Assembly: GCA_947498355.1 (NCBI GenBank)
Contig: CANMKA010000014.1
Location: forward strand, 1-64,000
DNA length: 64,000 bases
Reading direction: 5' to 3'
From: an uncultured Paraglaciecola sp.
GTDB taxonomy: Bacteria > Pseudomonadota > Gammaproteobacteria > Enterobacterales > Alteromonadaceae
The translations under genes were made by a program, and so were the position numbers. Below the pieces are notes generated by a model. It had not been told where the DNA came from and made no database searches. It saw nothing but the letters and a program-made list of their open reading frames with translations. Of the stretch, positions 17,521 through 26,550 are shown in pieces. The stretch's first letter is position 1. Each line of letters starts with the position of its first letter.

Positions 17521-18896
17521 GAGGTTTTCCTAGGCAAAGTTTGGTTAGGCATAAGCTGTTTAAACGCAAGATAGTGTTGGTGGATCTTATTTCCATAAAG
17601 GTGTTTTTGGCCTTTGCCGTTGTACATGGCGGCAAAACTAATAAAGTCTTTTTGTTGAATGTAACCAAGCATGGTGGGCGAGAAAAAATCGAACAAACCG
17701 TTTAGCTGAGGTTGAATACTCCCAGAAAAATCGTTAAACATTTCTTCGACGGATTGATATCCGATGCGCTCAAAATGAAAGCCCATAATTTGGGGGGCGC
17801 CCATGCTAATCGACAACATGGCTGCCTCTTTATCTAGTAAGCAGGCAAATTCGAATACCTGCCATTCAAGGCTTTGCTGGCCATGAAAGGCTTGCCAAGG
17901 CTGGTCAGCACTGCTGCGCCATTTGTGGCCTTGCCAAACTTTGTTAGCGGCATACTGAAAGTGCTCGCGGAATTGGGAGGGGTGATAACGCCCCCAAAAC
18001 TTCCAAAATTTGTGGTTTTCAAAGCGTATGATCATACGGTTGCTATTGTTTTGCTCAAATCCTTTCCCCGAGCTTTCAACGCAGACTATCGCTAGTGAGC
18101 AGGCAGGTTCTATTTGTCGCTTGGTACTCAAATCCGTCAGCAAGGCCCCCCACTTATTCCAAGCTGAGGCCACCGCCCTCTGGTGGATAGTACCTCGTAC
18201 AGGAAGTAAGGTGCTTGGGGTTAGTCTGGATAGCTGTTGACCATGCTCTTCAATGGGAATCGAACTTGCGGATAGTGCGTGCTCTTTTTCGCGTTGTTGG
18301 TTAAGTGAGTTGTTGCTTAGTGGGCGTATATACCGGCTGGCGACGTAAGCTCTGTTGCCATTAAAGGTGACTTGACTCCAATGATTATTTTCGGCCTCGA
18401 CCCAAATCTGTGCTGTTTGGCTGAATTGGCCGACTACACTGGCGAGCTGGCTAGGCATAGCCCGCACGTTGAGTAGGTATGTGTTGACCTCAGCTAGATA
18501 GCCAGAGCTTTGGTAATGTAAATCGATATACTGGGCAAAAACGAATGCGGAGCTGCCGTTAAACTCTATTTCTAACCAATCATCAACGACTGCTAAAGTA
18601 TTGATACTAGCACCTAAGCTCAATCCTCCGATTTGGTTTGACCCTACAGAAGGTTGGGCGCGGACGACCAGAGACTGAGTATTGACTCGACCTATGAGAT
18701 TGGCTAAGTCGTTTATGGGGCGCAGATATTGAGTGGCAATAAAGCCGAATGAATTTTGGTATTGAAATTTTAACCAGCCAGGCGTAGCGGGCGTGCCTCT
18801 TACAACTTGGCTCTCTGTTAGTTGGCCCAAGACCTTTCCGCTTACAGAAGGTAGGCTTCTTACATTGAGCAGTGCGGTAGCAATGGCCCCTAACAT
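17517..18896 (-). CDS. endolysin: three SH3b repeats plus N-acetylmuramidase (DUF3380) domain
   Basis: A 459-residue protein without a signal peptide, consistent with holin-dependent export. Residues 1-60, 68-128 and 134-194 are three SH3b-like repeats, each with an LNVR or LVVRAQPS motif, probably binding cell wall. Residues about 230-450 form an N-acetylmuramidase domain (DUF3380): ACSLAIVCVESSGKGFEQNN with the putative catalytic Glu, IIRFENHKFWKFWGRYHPSQ, then SISMGAPQIMGFHFERIGYQ. It would cut the glycan strands of peptidoglycan. Three SH3 units is more than usual for phage lysozymes. It pairs with the holin immediately downstream. What releases or controls this pair is unknown. Confidence 0.88.
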   Translation of the reverse strand: MLGAIATALLNVRSLPSVSGKVLGQLTESQVVRGTPATPGWLKFQYQNSFGFIATQYLRPINDLANLIGRVNTQSLVVRAQPSVGSNQIGGLSLGASINTLAVVDDWLEIEFNGSSAFVFAQYIDLHYQSSGYLAEVNTYLLNVRAMPSQLASVVGQFSQTAQIWVEAENNHWSQVTFNGNRAYVASRYIRPLSNNSLNQQREKEHALSASSIPIEEHGQQLSRLTPSTLLPVRGTIHQRAVASAWNKWGALLTDLSTKRQIEPACSLAIVCVESSGKGFEQNNSNRMIIRFENHKFWKFWGRYHPSQFREHFQYAANKVWQGHKWRSSADQPWQAFHGQQSLEWQVFEFACLLDKEAAMLSISMGAPQIMGFHFERIGYQSVEEMFNDFSGSIQPQLNGLFDFFSPTMLGYIQQKDFISFAAMYNGKGQKHLYGNKIHQHYLAFKQLMPNQTLPRKTS

Positions 18897-19033
18897 AGGG
18901 TTTGCTGCCGAATAAGAAAGTTTAAGGTTGTAGAGGGCAAGTCGTCATTCCGTTGTACGCTTATCGAACAATAACGACTATAAGGGGCAAAAAATTAATT
19001 TACAAGATCGGGTATGGGTTTAATCCAAAACAA

Positions 19034-19067
19034 AGGACTAAGATGCTTTAACAAACATCTTAGTCCT
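19034..19067 (-). terminator. terminator of the Mrp-type antiporter operon
   Basis: A perfect 12-bp stem AGGACTAAGATG / CATCTTAGTCCT with a ten-base loop, followed in the minus direction by a T-rich tract. It is 41 bases after the last gene of the operon. Confidence 0.85.
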
Positions 19068-19107
19068 GACGATATGGTTAAATATTTTGACTTCCCTAGG
19101 GCGTGCC

Positions 19108-20820
19108 CTAGTATAGATAATGCAAAAACACATAGGCTGAGAGCAAGATAGCAATCCACAAGGCGGTTGTGCCTACTCGCCAAGACCGAGCGAACATACC
19201 GCGCTCTTTACTATCTGCGGTATGAGGTTGCCCTAAGTAATTGACTGCCATTCTGTGGATGAAGTCTTGTAAGCGGGCTTTTTGCTGCGCAATTAGCTTA
19301 CCCAAACTCACTACTATGTTTTCAATAACCTTTGCTACTGCTGGGCCCAAACGTCGCCATAGCCAGTCAGTGTCTAAGCTGATAGTCATAGTTCGTTTCA
19401 TTAGGGGTAAAAGTACAAAGAAGGCTAATCCAGAGAACAGCAATAGCTGTAAGTAAAACAGTACTTTGCCGGCAGAATAAGGCTGGTAATTGACCTCGTA
19501 AGGTAAAAAGTTATAAAGCAGTTCTGGGAAAACGCCGAGTAAAATACATAAGCCAGCGAAAATCACCATGGCCAAGCCCATGTTCCAAGGCGCATCTTTG
19601 GGGCGTAACCCCGAGTCTTTTTGGAAAAACACAAACCAAGGGAACTTAATACCCGCGTGTAAAAACACACCGGCCGAGGCTGCAGTTAAGGCTAAGTATA
19701 CCCACATAAAACTCCCATCGACGGCAGCTTGGGAGATCATGCTTTTGGTGGTAAACCCAGACGTTAATGGGAAACTAGAAATCGCCAAGGCCCCAATGAT
19801 GCCGCAAGCTGTGGTGAGGGGCATAGTGCGAAATAGACCGCCAAGCTCAATACATTTATTTTTACCCGTACGGTAGATGACTACTCCGGCACTCATAAAT
19901 AACAGGGCCTTATAGACAATGTGGGCGAAGGCATGGGCTGCTGCGCCATTTAGGGCCATCTCTGTGCCTATGCCAACGGCTACAACCATAAAACCTACTT
20001 GGTTAACAATGGAGTAGGCCAAGATCCGCCGTACGTCGTTTTCCAGCAAAGCATAAATAATTCCGTACATCACCATAAACAAGCCTAGGCCTATTAACAT
20101 TGGTTCTCCGGGGAACAGCATGATGAGCGCAAGAACAGCGGTTTTGGTAGTAAAGGCAGACAAAAATACCGAACCCGTAGAACTGGCTTCAGGGTAGGCA
20201 TCAGACAACCAAGATGATACGGGGGGAGCCGCAGCATTAATCAATATGCCTATAAGTATCATCCAAGTACTAAAATCCGTGGCTAACATAGGTTGAATTT
20301 GGATTGAGCCAGTCCCTACAACTACTCCTTCAATCCCTACTTTCAGGATAACGCCACCCAATAAATGCATAATCGCATAGCGTATGCCTGCGGCACGGGC
20401 ACCTGGTGTGCCTCCGCACCACACTACGATAGTGGAGAATAGCGCCATTAATTCCCAGTATAAGAATAGCGTAATCAGGTCGCCCGCAAAACATACACCA
20501 ATCGCACCAGCAGCATAAGCATAGGCCGCCGCCAATTCGTACCAGCGGGCAATACGGAACGCATATAAGCCCCCCACAAATACCATAAGCGCAAACACAG
20601 TCGCAAACAGCCGCCTTAATGGGCTACCCTCGACAGGTTCTATTTGATAAGAAAGAAAGGTAATGGTGCCGTGGACGCCATCAGGTATTTGCCATATGGC
20701 CCATAACGTCAGCAGAGGCGCACCTAATAATACTGCTGTTCTTAGGTGGCCTTTAACCAAACCTATTAGCAGGGCGGCAGTGATTAAGATTAGTGCAGGA
20801 GAGAACAAGTCAAAGCTCAT
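19108..20820 (-). CDS. third MrpD/NuoL-like subunit of the antiporter, divergent, with C-terminal extension
   Basis: A 570-residue polytopic protein of the proton-conducting membrane transporter family (NuoL/MrpD-like). The TM5 glutamate is kept (E123 in FLYWELMAL), but the TM7 lysine motif KAAxxPxHxW seen in the other two D-like subunits of this operon here reads NAAAPPVSSW: the key Lys is Asn and the His is Ser. A lysine in TTKTAVLAL (next helix) remains. After the antiporter core, an extension of about 80 residues carries a charged amphipathic helix and one last membrane span. It ends the operon and overlaps the small protein gene by four bases. It may replace MrpA or serve as a structural subunit. 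Confidence 0.82.
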   Translation of the reverse strand: MSFDLFSPALILITAALLIGLVKGHLRTAVLLGAPLLTLWAIWQIPDGVHGTITFLSYQIEPVEGSPLRRLFATVFALMVFVGGLYAFRIARWYELAAAYAYAAGAIGVCFAGDLITLFLYWELMALFSTIVVWCGGTPGARAAGIRYAIMHLLGGVILKVGIEGVVVGTGSIQIQPMLATDFSTWMILIGILINAAAPPVSSWLSDAYPEASSTGSVFLSAFTTKTAVLALIMLFPGEPMLIGLGLFMVMYGIIYALLENDVRRILAYSIVNQVGFMVVAVGIGTEMALNGAAAHAFAHIVYKALLFMSAGVVIYRTGKNKCIELGGLFRTMPLTTACGIIGALAISSFPLTSGFTTKSMISQAAVDGSFMWVYLALTAASAGVFLHAGIKFPWFVFFQKDSGLRPKDAPWNMGLAMVIFAGLCILLGVFPELLYNFLPYEVNYQPYSAGKVLFYLQLLLFSGLAFFVLLPLMKRTMTISLDTDWLWRRLGPAVAKVIENIVVSLGKLIAQQKARLQDFIHRMAVNYLGQPHTADSKERGMFARSWRVGTTALWIAILLSAYVFLHYLY

Positions 20821-21110
20821 GATTGTTCTCCTTTTTGTGTCGCGTCGGGCGTGTGTTCATCGGTGTCGTAATAGTCCTCTGGACGTTTAAGTACAAAACC
20901 TAGTAGTTTTGCAATTAGCACCATGGCTAGGCAGCTACCAAATCCATACACGGCACCAAAGCCAAACCAGGCGTCTACGCCAAAGTAGCCTTTCACGTAA
21001 ATGAAGATTTGGGCAACTATGGTTAAGGCTAAAATAATACTAAATCCAATCCATAACTTGCGGATGGTAGATGGCCTGACAAGCCAATGTAAGGTTTTTT
21101 CGTCATTCAT
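20817..21110 (-). CDS. small two-span membrane protein of the antiporter operon
   Basis: A 97-residue protein with two predicted membrane spans (about residues 18-38, LWIGFSIILALTIVAQIFIY, and 50-71, FGAVYGFGSCLAMVLIAKLL) and a highly acidic, cytosolic-looking C-terminus (RPEDYYDTDEHTPD). I do not recognise a characterised family. It overlaps its neighbours by one and four bases and must be translated with them, so it is probably an accessory subunit of the complex. It could bridge the D-like subunits, but that is inference. Confidence 0.7.
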   Translation of the reverse strand: MNDEKTLHWLVRPSTIRKLWIGFSIILALTIVAQIFIYVKGYFGVDAWFGFGAVYGFGSCLAMVLIAKLLGFVLKRPEDYYDTDEHTPDATQKGEQS

Positions 21111-22579
21111 TATGGATTAAGCCCCTTTACAACCTGACTTTCTAATTCGATGACAGGCCCATTAAATAAGAAAAACGCCAAAGTCAGTAGGGAGGTTATA
21201 CACAGTGCTATTACTGCCAATAACGGCGCTTCGCCATGCTCCTTTCCGCCTTCTTTTTCTTTTTCGAACCATACCATGTACAAAATGGGTAAGAAGTATG
21301 CGGCGTTCAGCACTGTGCTGCCTATTATGGTAAATACCGCAACTAAGTTTTGTGCTTCGAAAGCTCCCGCTAATATGAACCACTTAGAGACAAAACCACC
21401 CGTGGGCGGCACTCCTATCATACTCAGAGCACCTATGGTGAATGCCGTCATAGTCCAAGGCATGCGCCGACCAATGCCCCGTAGTTGGTTAATTTCGGTT
21501 TTCTTAGAGGCCACATAAATGGCTCCAGCAGCAAAGAATAAGGTAATTTTACCAAAAGCATGGGCCACCATATGTATTGCTGCGCCTACTTCGGCTAAGG
21601 GTTTTAATATCGATGCAGCCATGACTACATAGGAAAGCTGAGCTATGGTCGAATACGCCAGTAGGCGTTTAATATTGGTTTGACGAAGGGCAACTAAGCT
21701 GGCTGCAATAATAGTAAACGCAGCCATATACAACAGCCACCCTGAGCTAGGTGAGTCGAATAAAAAATCAACGCCAAAAATATATACAATAATTTTGGTA
21801 ATGGCGAACACCCCAGCTTTTACTACCGCCACAGCATGCAACAAGGCACTGACTGGCGTAGGGGCAACCATAGCCGAGGGTAACCATTTGTGTACTGGCA
21901 TTACAGCCGCTTTACCAATACCAAACACAAATAAAGCCAGTAAAAAGCCTATTTCTAAATCACTTAACTTACCTTCGAGTATCCCTCCCGTAGTAAAGTC
22001 ACCCGTTCCGGCGGCATAGTAGGTCCAAATAATAGCAGGTAAAAACAAGCCAATTGAGGTGCTCAGTAAAACACCAAGATAAACACGTGCAGAACGCACA
22101 GTAGCGGCATCACCTTTGTGTGAGACTAACGGATAGGTGGATAGAGTGAGTAACTCGTAGAACAAGAATAAAGTAAACAAGTTGCCAGCGAATGCGACCC
22201 CCATAGTGGCGGATAGAGCAAGAGCGAAACAGGCAAAAAAGCGTGTTTGATTTTTTTCTTTGTTGCCACGCATGTAGCCAATGGAATAAATAGAATTGAT
22301 TAACCATAAGCCTGAAGCAAGGGCAGCGAATAACATGCCTAGTGGTTCGACTTTAAACGCAATGCTCAAGCCAGGCATAACTTGGGTGACTTCGATGGCG
22401 GGGCGAGCGCCAGCCATAAGTTCGGGTAACAGCCCCCAAACGATGTAAATTAAAGATATTGACGTGATAGCCGTTGCGGCTTCACGCAGGTTTGGGCTGA
22501 TACGACCCGCAAGGGCAATTAGCAGCGCCCCAACCAGAGGAACGGCAATGGCGACTAAAATAGCGATATCTGAGGTCAT
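21110..22579 (-). CDS. MrpD-like subunit (second)
   Basis: A 489-residue antiporter-type subunit with about 14 membrane spans. The proton-path residues are present: E142 in LFLFYELLTLSTYP (TM5) and the TM7 lysine in GIGKAAVMPVHKWLPSAM, followed by APTPVSALLHAVAVVKAGVF. In Mrp and complex I relatives these residues carry protons during coupled cation exchange. It overlaps the first D gene by four bases and the small protein gene by one. It resembles MrpD more than MrpA because it lacks the long C-terminal MrpA part. Confidence 0.88.
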   Translation of the reverse strand: MTSDIAILVAIAVPLVGALLIALAGRISPNLREAATAITSISLIYIVWGLLPELMAGARPAIEVTQVMPGLSIAFKVEPLGMLFAALASGLWLINSIYSIGYMRGNKEKNQTRFFACFALALSATMGVAFAGNLFTLFLFYELLTLSTYPLVSHKGDAATVRSARVYLGVLLSTSIGLFLPAIIWTYYAAGTGDFTTGGILEGKLSDLEIGFLLALFVFGIGKAAVMPVHKWLPSAMVAPTPVSALLHAVAVVKAGVFAITKIIVYIFGVDFLFDSPSSGWLLYMAAFTIIAASLVALRQTNIKRLLAYSTIAQLSYVVMAASILKPLAEVGAAIHMVAHAFGKITLFFAAGAIYVASKKTEINQLRGIGRRMPWTMTAFTIGALSMIGVPPTGGFVSKWFILAGAFEAQNLVAVFTIIGSTVLNAAYFLPILYMVWFEKEKEGGKEHGEAPLLAVIALCITSLLTLAFFLFNGPVIELESQVVKGLNP

Positions 22580-24066
22580 TTTGTGCTCTCCACTAACAAT
22601 ACCGCAGCTTTATTTGCTAGTTCCACGGGCACTTGAGGGAAAATTCCAAAGTAGATATTTAACAAAGCAATGAGTCCAGTGAATAGTAATAATTGCCAAG
22701 GGGCTTCTGAGTACGAGGTGTCTGTAGCGACGGGCGCTCTAAAATACAAGGCTTCGACTATACGCCATACGTACACAACAGCCATGAGTGAACTGACCAA
22801 AATAACGGCGACTAAAGCCCATCCCCAAGGGCCGCTTTGCAGGGCCGCGCTTATCAATAGCCATTTACTGATAAAACCAGCCGTGCCAGGCACGCCAACT
22901 AAACTTAGGCCACATACCACCATAGCTCCGCAGGTCCATGGCATACGTGCAGACGCACCGCCCAATTGACTCAAACGTAAATCTCGATACTGATAAGCTA
23001 AGCAAGCAACGGCTAAGAACAGCCCACCTTTAGCCAGAGCATGATTAAATAAGTGAGCACCACTAGCACTTAGACCCGCAACACTTAAGAAGCTGGCGCC
23101 CATTAAAATGTAACCAATTTGGGCGATAGAAGATGAGGCTAATAAGCGTTTTAAATGGCCTTCGAAGATAGCTACAGCCGACGCAATCAGTATGCCTAAA
23201 ATAGCCATTGGCATTAAGAATAGGGCGAATTGCATATCGTGCCCGACCAATTTGGTTTGAAAAATCATGTAATCAAATCGAATCAGTACGTACAAAGAGA
23301 CCTTAGTTGCACAAGCTGCGAGGAACACAGTGACCATATGCGGGGCATGGGTATATGCATTCGGTACCCATACATGTAGCGGAAACACAGCTGCTTTTAA
23401 CGCTAAGCCTATGGTAATAAACCCAGCTGCTACCAAAATGGGATTGATATCAGTTACATCGCCAATTCTAGCCTGCATGTCTGCCAAGTTAAGGGTGCCC
23501 GTCATCATGTAAATCAGGCCTACGCCAATTAAATAGAATGTGGCACCTATGGTACCCATGATTAAATACTTGAATACGGCGGGTAGGGCGCGTCGGTCAG
23601 GGCCGCCAGCAATCAATATGTAGCTTGCTAAGGATGAAATCTCCATGAAAACAAAAATATTGAAAGCGTCTCCCGCAACGACTATGCCTGCTAGTCCAGA
23701 TAGAGCCAACAGCCATGCGGCATAGAATAATGGTTGACGATCGTTTTCTATCTGTTGGTCGACACTGGGTTTGGCGGCGAGTAAGGCGACTGAGCTTGCC
23801 CCAGATACAATCAGCAACATAATGCAGCTAAAGGCATCTAAGGTTAAAACTATGCCATAGGGTGCGGGCCAGCCGCCCATTTCGTAGCCAAGGGTTTGTC
23901 CGTCTAATACTGCGATTGTGAGCGCACAGGCAATGGCAAAGGTAACTAAAGCAGCGGCCGTTGCGCCAGCCCAGGCCAAGCCTCTAGGTTGCAGTAGCAC
24001 CACTAAGGGCGCGGATAACATCGGGATAATAACTTGTAAAGCGGGTAGGTGTGCTAATAAATCCAT
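22576..24066 (-). CDS. MrpD-like subunit (first)
   Basis: A 496-residue polytopic subunit of the same family as the next gene. E142 (FVFMEISSLASYILIAGG) and the TM7 lysine in LALKAAVFPLHVWVPNAYTH are intact, and the segment VTVFLAACATKVSLYVLIRF carries the TM8 lysine. It follows the C subunit after five bases. Together with the second D subunit it should form the main proton/cation channel pair of the complex. The exported cation (Na+, K+ or another) cannot be read from the sequence. Confidence 0.88.
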   Translation of the reverse strand: MDLLAHLPALQVIIPMLSAPLVVLLQPRGLAWAGATAAALVTFAIACALTIAVLDGQTLGYEMGGWPAPYGIVLTLDAFSCIMLLIVSGASSVALLAAKPSVDQQIENDRQPLFYAAWLLALSGLAGIVVAGDAFNIFVFMEISSLASYILIAGGPDRRALPAVFKYLIMGTIGATFYLIGVGLIYMMTGTLNLADMQARIGDVTDINPILVAAGFITIGLALKAAVFPLHVWVPNAYTHAPHMVTVFLAACATKVSLYVLIRFDYMIFQTKLVGHDMQFALFLMPMAILGILIASAVAIFEGHLKRLLASSSIAQIGYILMGASFLSVAGLSASGAHLFNHALAKGGLFLAVACLAYQYRDLRLSQLGGASARMPWTCGAMVVCGLSLVGVPGTAGFISKWLLISAALQSGPWGWALVAVILVSSLMAVVYVWRIVEALYFRAPVATDTSYSEAPWQLLLFTGLIALLNIYFGIFPQVPVELANKAAVLLVESTK

Positions 24067-24071
24067 AATTG

Positions 24072-24431
24072 TTAGTCAGCGTCCAAAATTTCATTTTCTT
24101 CTATGGTGCCATACGATTCTTTGATGCGTACAACCATAGCTAGGCCAAGTGCAAGGGTGGATACACCAACAACAATCGCTGTCAGAATTAACACTTGGGG
24201 TAAGGGATTAGAGAATACTTGATCCTCAACACCTGCTTGGATAATCGGTGCGGTACCGCCTTCGACTTTATCCATAGTGATGTACATCAAAAAAACTGCC
24301 GATTGGAAAATAGACAAACCAATGAGTTTTTTAATCAGGTTGGCTTTACTGATTACCGCGTACAAACCTACTGTTAGTACAATGGCAAATACCCAGTAAT
24401 TAAAATAGCCTAGTAGCTCAAGTAATTTCAT
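24072..24431 (-). CDS. mnhC: Mrp-type antiporter subunit C (NuoK-like)
   Basis: A 119-residue protein with three membrane spans, homologous to NuoK/MrpC: NYWVFAIVLTVGLYAVISKA, KKLIGLSIFQSAVFLMYITM and QVLILTAIVVGVSTLALGLA. MrpC sits beside the D subunit in the complex. It overlaps the B gene by four bases and ends five bases before the first D gene, which is the normal B-C-D order of Mrp operons. Confidence 0.9.
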   Translation of the reverse strand: MKLLELLGYFNYWVFAIVLTVGLYAVISKANLIKKLIGLSIFQSAVFLMYITMDKVEGGTAPIIQAGVEDQVFSNPLPQVLILTAIVVGVSTLALGLAMVVRIKESYGTIEENEILDAD

Positions 24432-25411
24432 GAGGCCCTCTCACGGGAAGCAAATGCATGGAAAATCGATAAAAGCGCGCCACAGACTGTCATACCCACT
24501 CCAGCTTCAATAATGATAATACCTAATTGCCGTCCCCATACTGGGTCTGCGGCTAAAACAGAATAATCGAGGAAGTTTCCGCCCATTAACATGCAGATTA
24601 CGCCTACTCCACCAAATAAAAGTGCGCCGCCAATGACCATTCCCATAAGCACACGCCTAGGGACAGCTTGTAGGGCCTTGCTTTCACCTTCAAGTAAGGC
24701 GTATAAAATAATTCCAGTGGCGATGATTGCGCCTGCTTGGAAACCGCCTCCAGGGCCATATTCACCATGAAACTGGGTATACAAACCAAATAGCACTATG
24801 AAAGGAATGATTAGTCGCCCAACAACCTGAGGGATAAGATGGTGGTGCAGGCCTTTTTTCTGCTGCATGGGTGCAGGCTTAGCATTGCCCGGAACCGGTA
24901 CTCCTAAGATAAATAGCACGCCAATACAGGCAGCAAATACCACAAATACTTCGCCTAACGTATCGTATCCCCTAAAGCTACTTAGTACGGCCGTTACTAT
25001 GTTAGGAAAGTCCATATATTCCGGCGTTTTTTCAATGTACCAAGGTGCTACGTGCTGATGTACAGGTGCGTCCGGATCGCCTAGGGGCGGTTTATCAAAC
25101 GTCGCGTAAATCATTAACGACGCTAAAATACCTACGGCCCCATAGGCAACCTTACGACGTTCTTTATTGGGTTTGGCACGGTCTGCCGTTAGTGCCAAGG
25201 CACATAGGAAAATAACAGTGGTTACCCCAGCTCCTATCGCCGCCTCAGTTAGGGCTACGTCGGCTGCATCTAAGATGAAAAAATTGGCAGCCATTAATAA
25301 ACTGAAAATTGATGTCAGCATAACAGCCGAGAATAGGTTATTGGTGCGAACTATGGCAATTGCGGTAATTACCAACAGGCTCAATAAGAACACCGCAAAT
25401 ATGAAAATCAC
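24428..25411 (-). CDS. mnhB: Mrp-type antiporter subunit B fused to a DUF4040 (MbhD-like) part
   Basis: A 327-residue protein. Residues about 1-80 have three spans and the DUF4040/MbhD-type motif LTEAAIGAGVTTVIFLCALA; after a periplasmic stretch, residues about 120-325 have the MnhB signature YTQFHGEYGPGGGFQAGAII and LFGGVGVICMLMGGNFLDYS. In many Mrp operons the first part is the C-terminal portion of MrpA; here it is joined to MrpB instead, and no full MrpA gene is present. It overlaps mnhC and mnhG by four bases each. Confidence 0.88.
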   Translation of the reverse strand: MIFIFAVFLLSLLVITAIAIVRTNNLFSAVMLTSIFSLLMAANFFILDAADVALTEAAIGAGVTTVIFLCALALTADRAKPNKERRKVAYGAVGILASLMIYATFDKPPLGDPDAPVHQHVAPWYIEKTPEYMDFPNIVTAVLSSFRGYDTLGEVFVVFAACIGVLFILGVPVPGNAKPAPMQQKKGLHHHLIPQVVGRLIIPFIVLFGLYTQFHGEYGPGGGFQAGAIIATGIILYALLEGESKALQAVPRRVLMGMVIGGALLFGGVGVICMLMGGNFLDYSVLAADPVWGRQLGIIIIEAGVGMTVCGALLSIFHAFASRERAS

Positions 25412-25749
25412 TTTGGCGACTCCTCTGTGTTGTCATCGTTTGTCGAGCCGGTATCCGGTTTAATGCCAGATAATAAAGCGGCATTGGCAAGGGCATAAGT
25501 TGCCGTAGGGCCGGTTAGCAATAAAAATAACATCACCGCAAAAAGTTTGAGTGTGGCGAGGGTAAACCCTGCTTGCAACATTAGGCCTAAGAAAATAAGG
25601 ATATTGCCCATAGTGTCGGTAAGGCTAGATGCATGAATTCTGGTGTAAAAATTCGGAAGTCTTAACCCACCGACTCCACCAATTAGCACGCAGCTTCCGC
25701 CTAGTATCAATAAAATCCAGCTAAGCACATCTATGACCAAATCAATCAT
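25408..25749 (-). CDS. mnhG: Mrp-type antiporter subunit G
   Basis: A 113-residue three-span protein with the MnhG pattern: GGSCVLIGGVGGLRLPNFYT followed by RIHASSLTDTMGNILIFLGL and the segment LFLLLTGPTATYALANAALL. It overlaps mnhF by eight bases and mnhB by four, in the conserved E-F-G order. Small subunit G is required for assembly and activity of Mrp complexes. Confidence 0.92.
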   Translation of the reverse strand: MIDLVIDVLSWILLILGGSCVLIGGVGGLRLPNFYTRIHASSLTDTMGNILIFLGLMLQAGFTLATLKLFAVMLFLLLTGPTATYALANAALLSGIKPDTGSTNDDNTEESPK

Positions 25750-26026
25750 CAGCGGCCTCCTCAGAACTCTTTACTGAGCGATTTTGAACAAACTCCAATA
25801 CAGCCAAAATACCCACCATGTTGACCAAGGCATAGGCTAACGCTAGATCTAAGAAATCTGGGCGACCATATAAAAATGCGATAACCGATAAAAACAGCAC
25901 GGTTTTTGTTCCAAACACATTTACCGCCAGTACTCTGTCGTAAACGCTAGGGCCCATCAAAGCCCTAATTAGGGCAAGTACCATAGTAATTAATATGGCA
26001 ACTGCCACTACTACATACATATTCAT
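25742..26026 (-). CDS. mnhF: Mrp-type antiporter subunit F
   Basis: A 94-residue three-span protein of the MnhF family: LIRALMGPSVYDRVLAVNVF, KTVLFLSVIAFLYGRPDFLD and LALAYALVNMVGILAVLEFV. The ATG at 26026 is chosen because GAAGGA lies ten bases upstream and it overlaps mnhE by four bases; the frame is open 27 codons further, inside mnhE. It sits in the normal order between E and G. Confidence 0.92.
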   Translation of the reverse strand: MNMYVVVAVAILITMVLALIRALMGPSVYDRVLAVNVFGTKTVLFLSVIAFLYGRPDFLDLALAYALVNMVGILAVLEFVQNRSVKSSEEAADD

Positions 26027-26550
26027 TTTACTTTTCCTTCCAGCTCGGCTGCACGGCGATTGGCCGAGCCTTGCTCTAAATCTTTGGCACCCGCTTGGGT
26101 TAAACAATGAACCAGTATTTTTCCATCAGATAAGTTAATAGTGACTGTGCCCGGTGACAAGGTAATTGAATTACCAAGAATGACTTTTCCGACATCCGTT
26201 TTAGGTAGCGTTTTTAATTCTACTAAGGTTGGGCTAATGGGTAACGAAGGACTCAATATAATTTTTGCGACATCTAAAGTAGAGGTCACAATTTCTTTTA
26301 GCAACCATAACCAGTATCCGGGTAGTTTGGGGAGTTGCCTTAGCAAGGCCTTGTGGTGCCGGAAAAAACCCATGCGGTGGGCAAGGTACGTACTGAGTAA
26401 GCACGAAAATAGGCCTAGCCCGATGAGTAAGGGTTTATACAAGCCTGACCATAATAACCAAGAGCCTGATAGAACAAGAAACAGCAATATGATCGACGAG
26501 AGCCGAGCTTTGCCTTGCTGAGATGAGCGTGTAGTTTGAGTTATTTTCAT
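26023..26550 (-). CDS. mnhE: Mrp-type antiporter subunit E
   Basis: A 175-residue membrane protein with two or three N-terminal spans (SIILLFLVLSGSWLLWSGLY, LLIGLGLFSCLLSTYLAHRM) and a soluble C-terminal domain with the MnhE pattern LGNSITLSPGTVTINLSDGK. The start codon overlaps the stop of the upstream Rap1a-like gene by one base (TAATG), so the antiporter operon may be translated from there. It is the first recognisable Mrp subunit of the operon. Confidence 0.92.
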   Translation of the reverse strand: MKITQTTRSSQQGKARLSSIILLFLVLSGSWLLWSGLYKPLLIGLGLFSCLLSTYLAHRMGFFRHHKALLRQLPKLPGYWLWLLKEIVTSTLDVAKIILSPSLPISPTLVELKTLPKTDVGKVILGNSITLSPGTVTINLSDGKILVHCLTQAGAKDLEQGSANRRAAELEGKVK

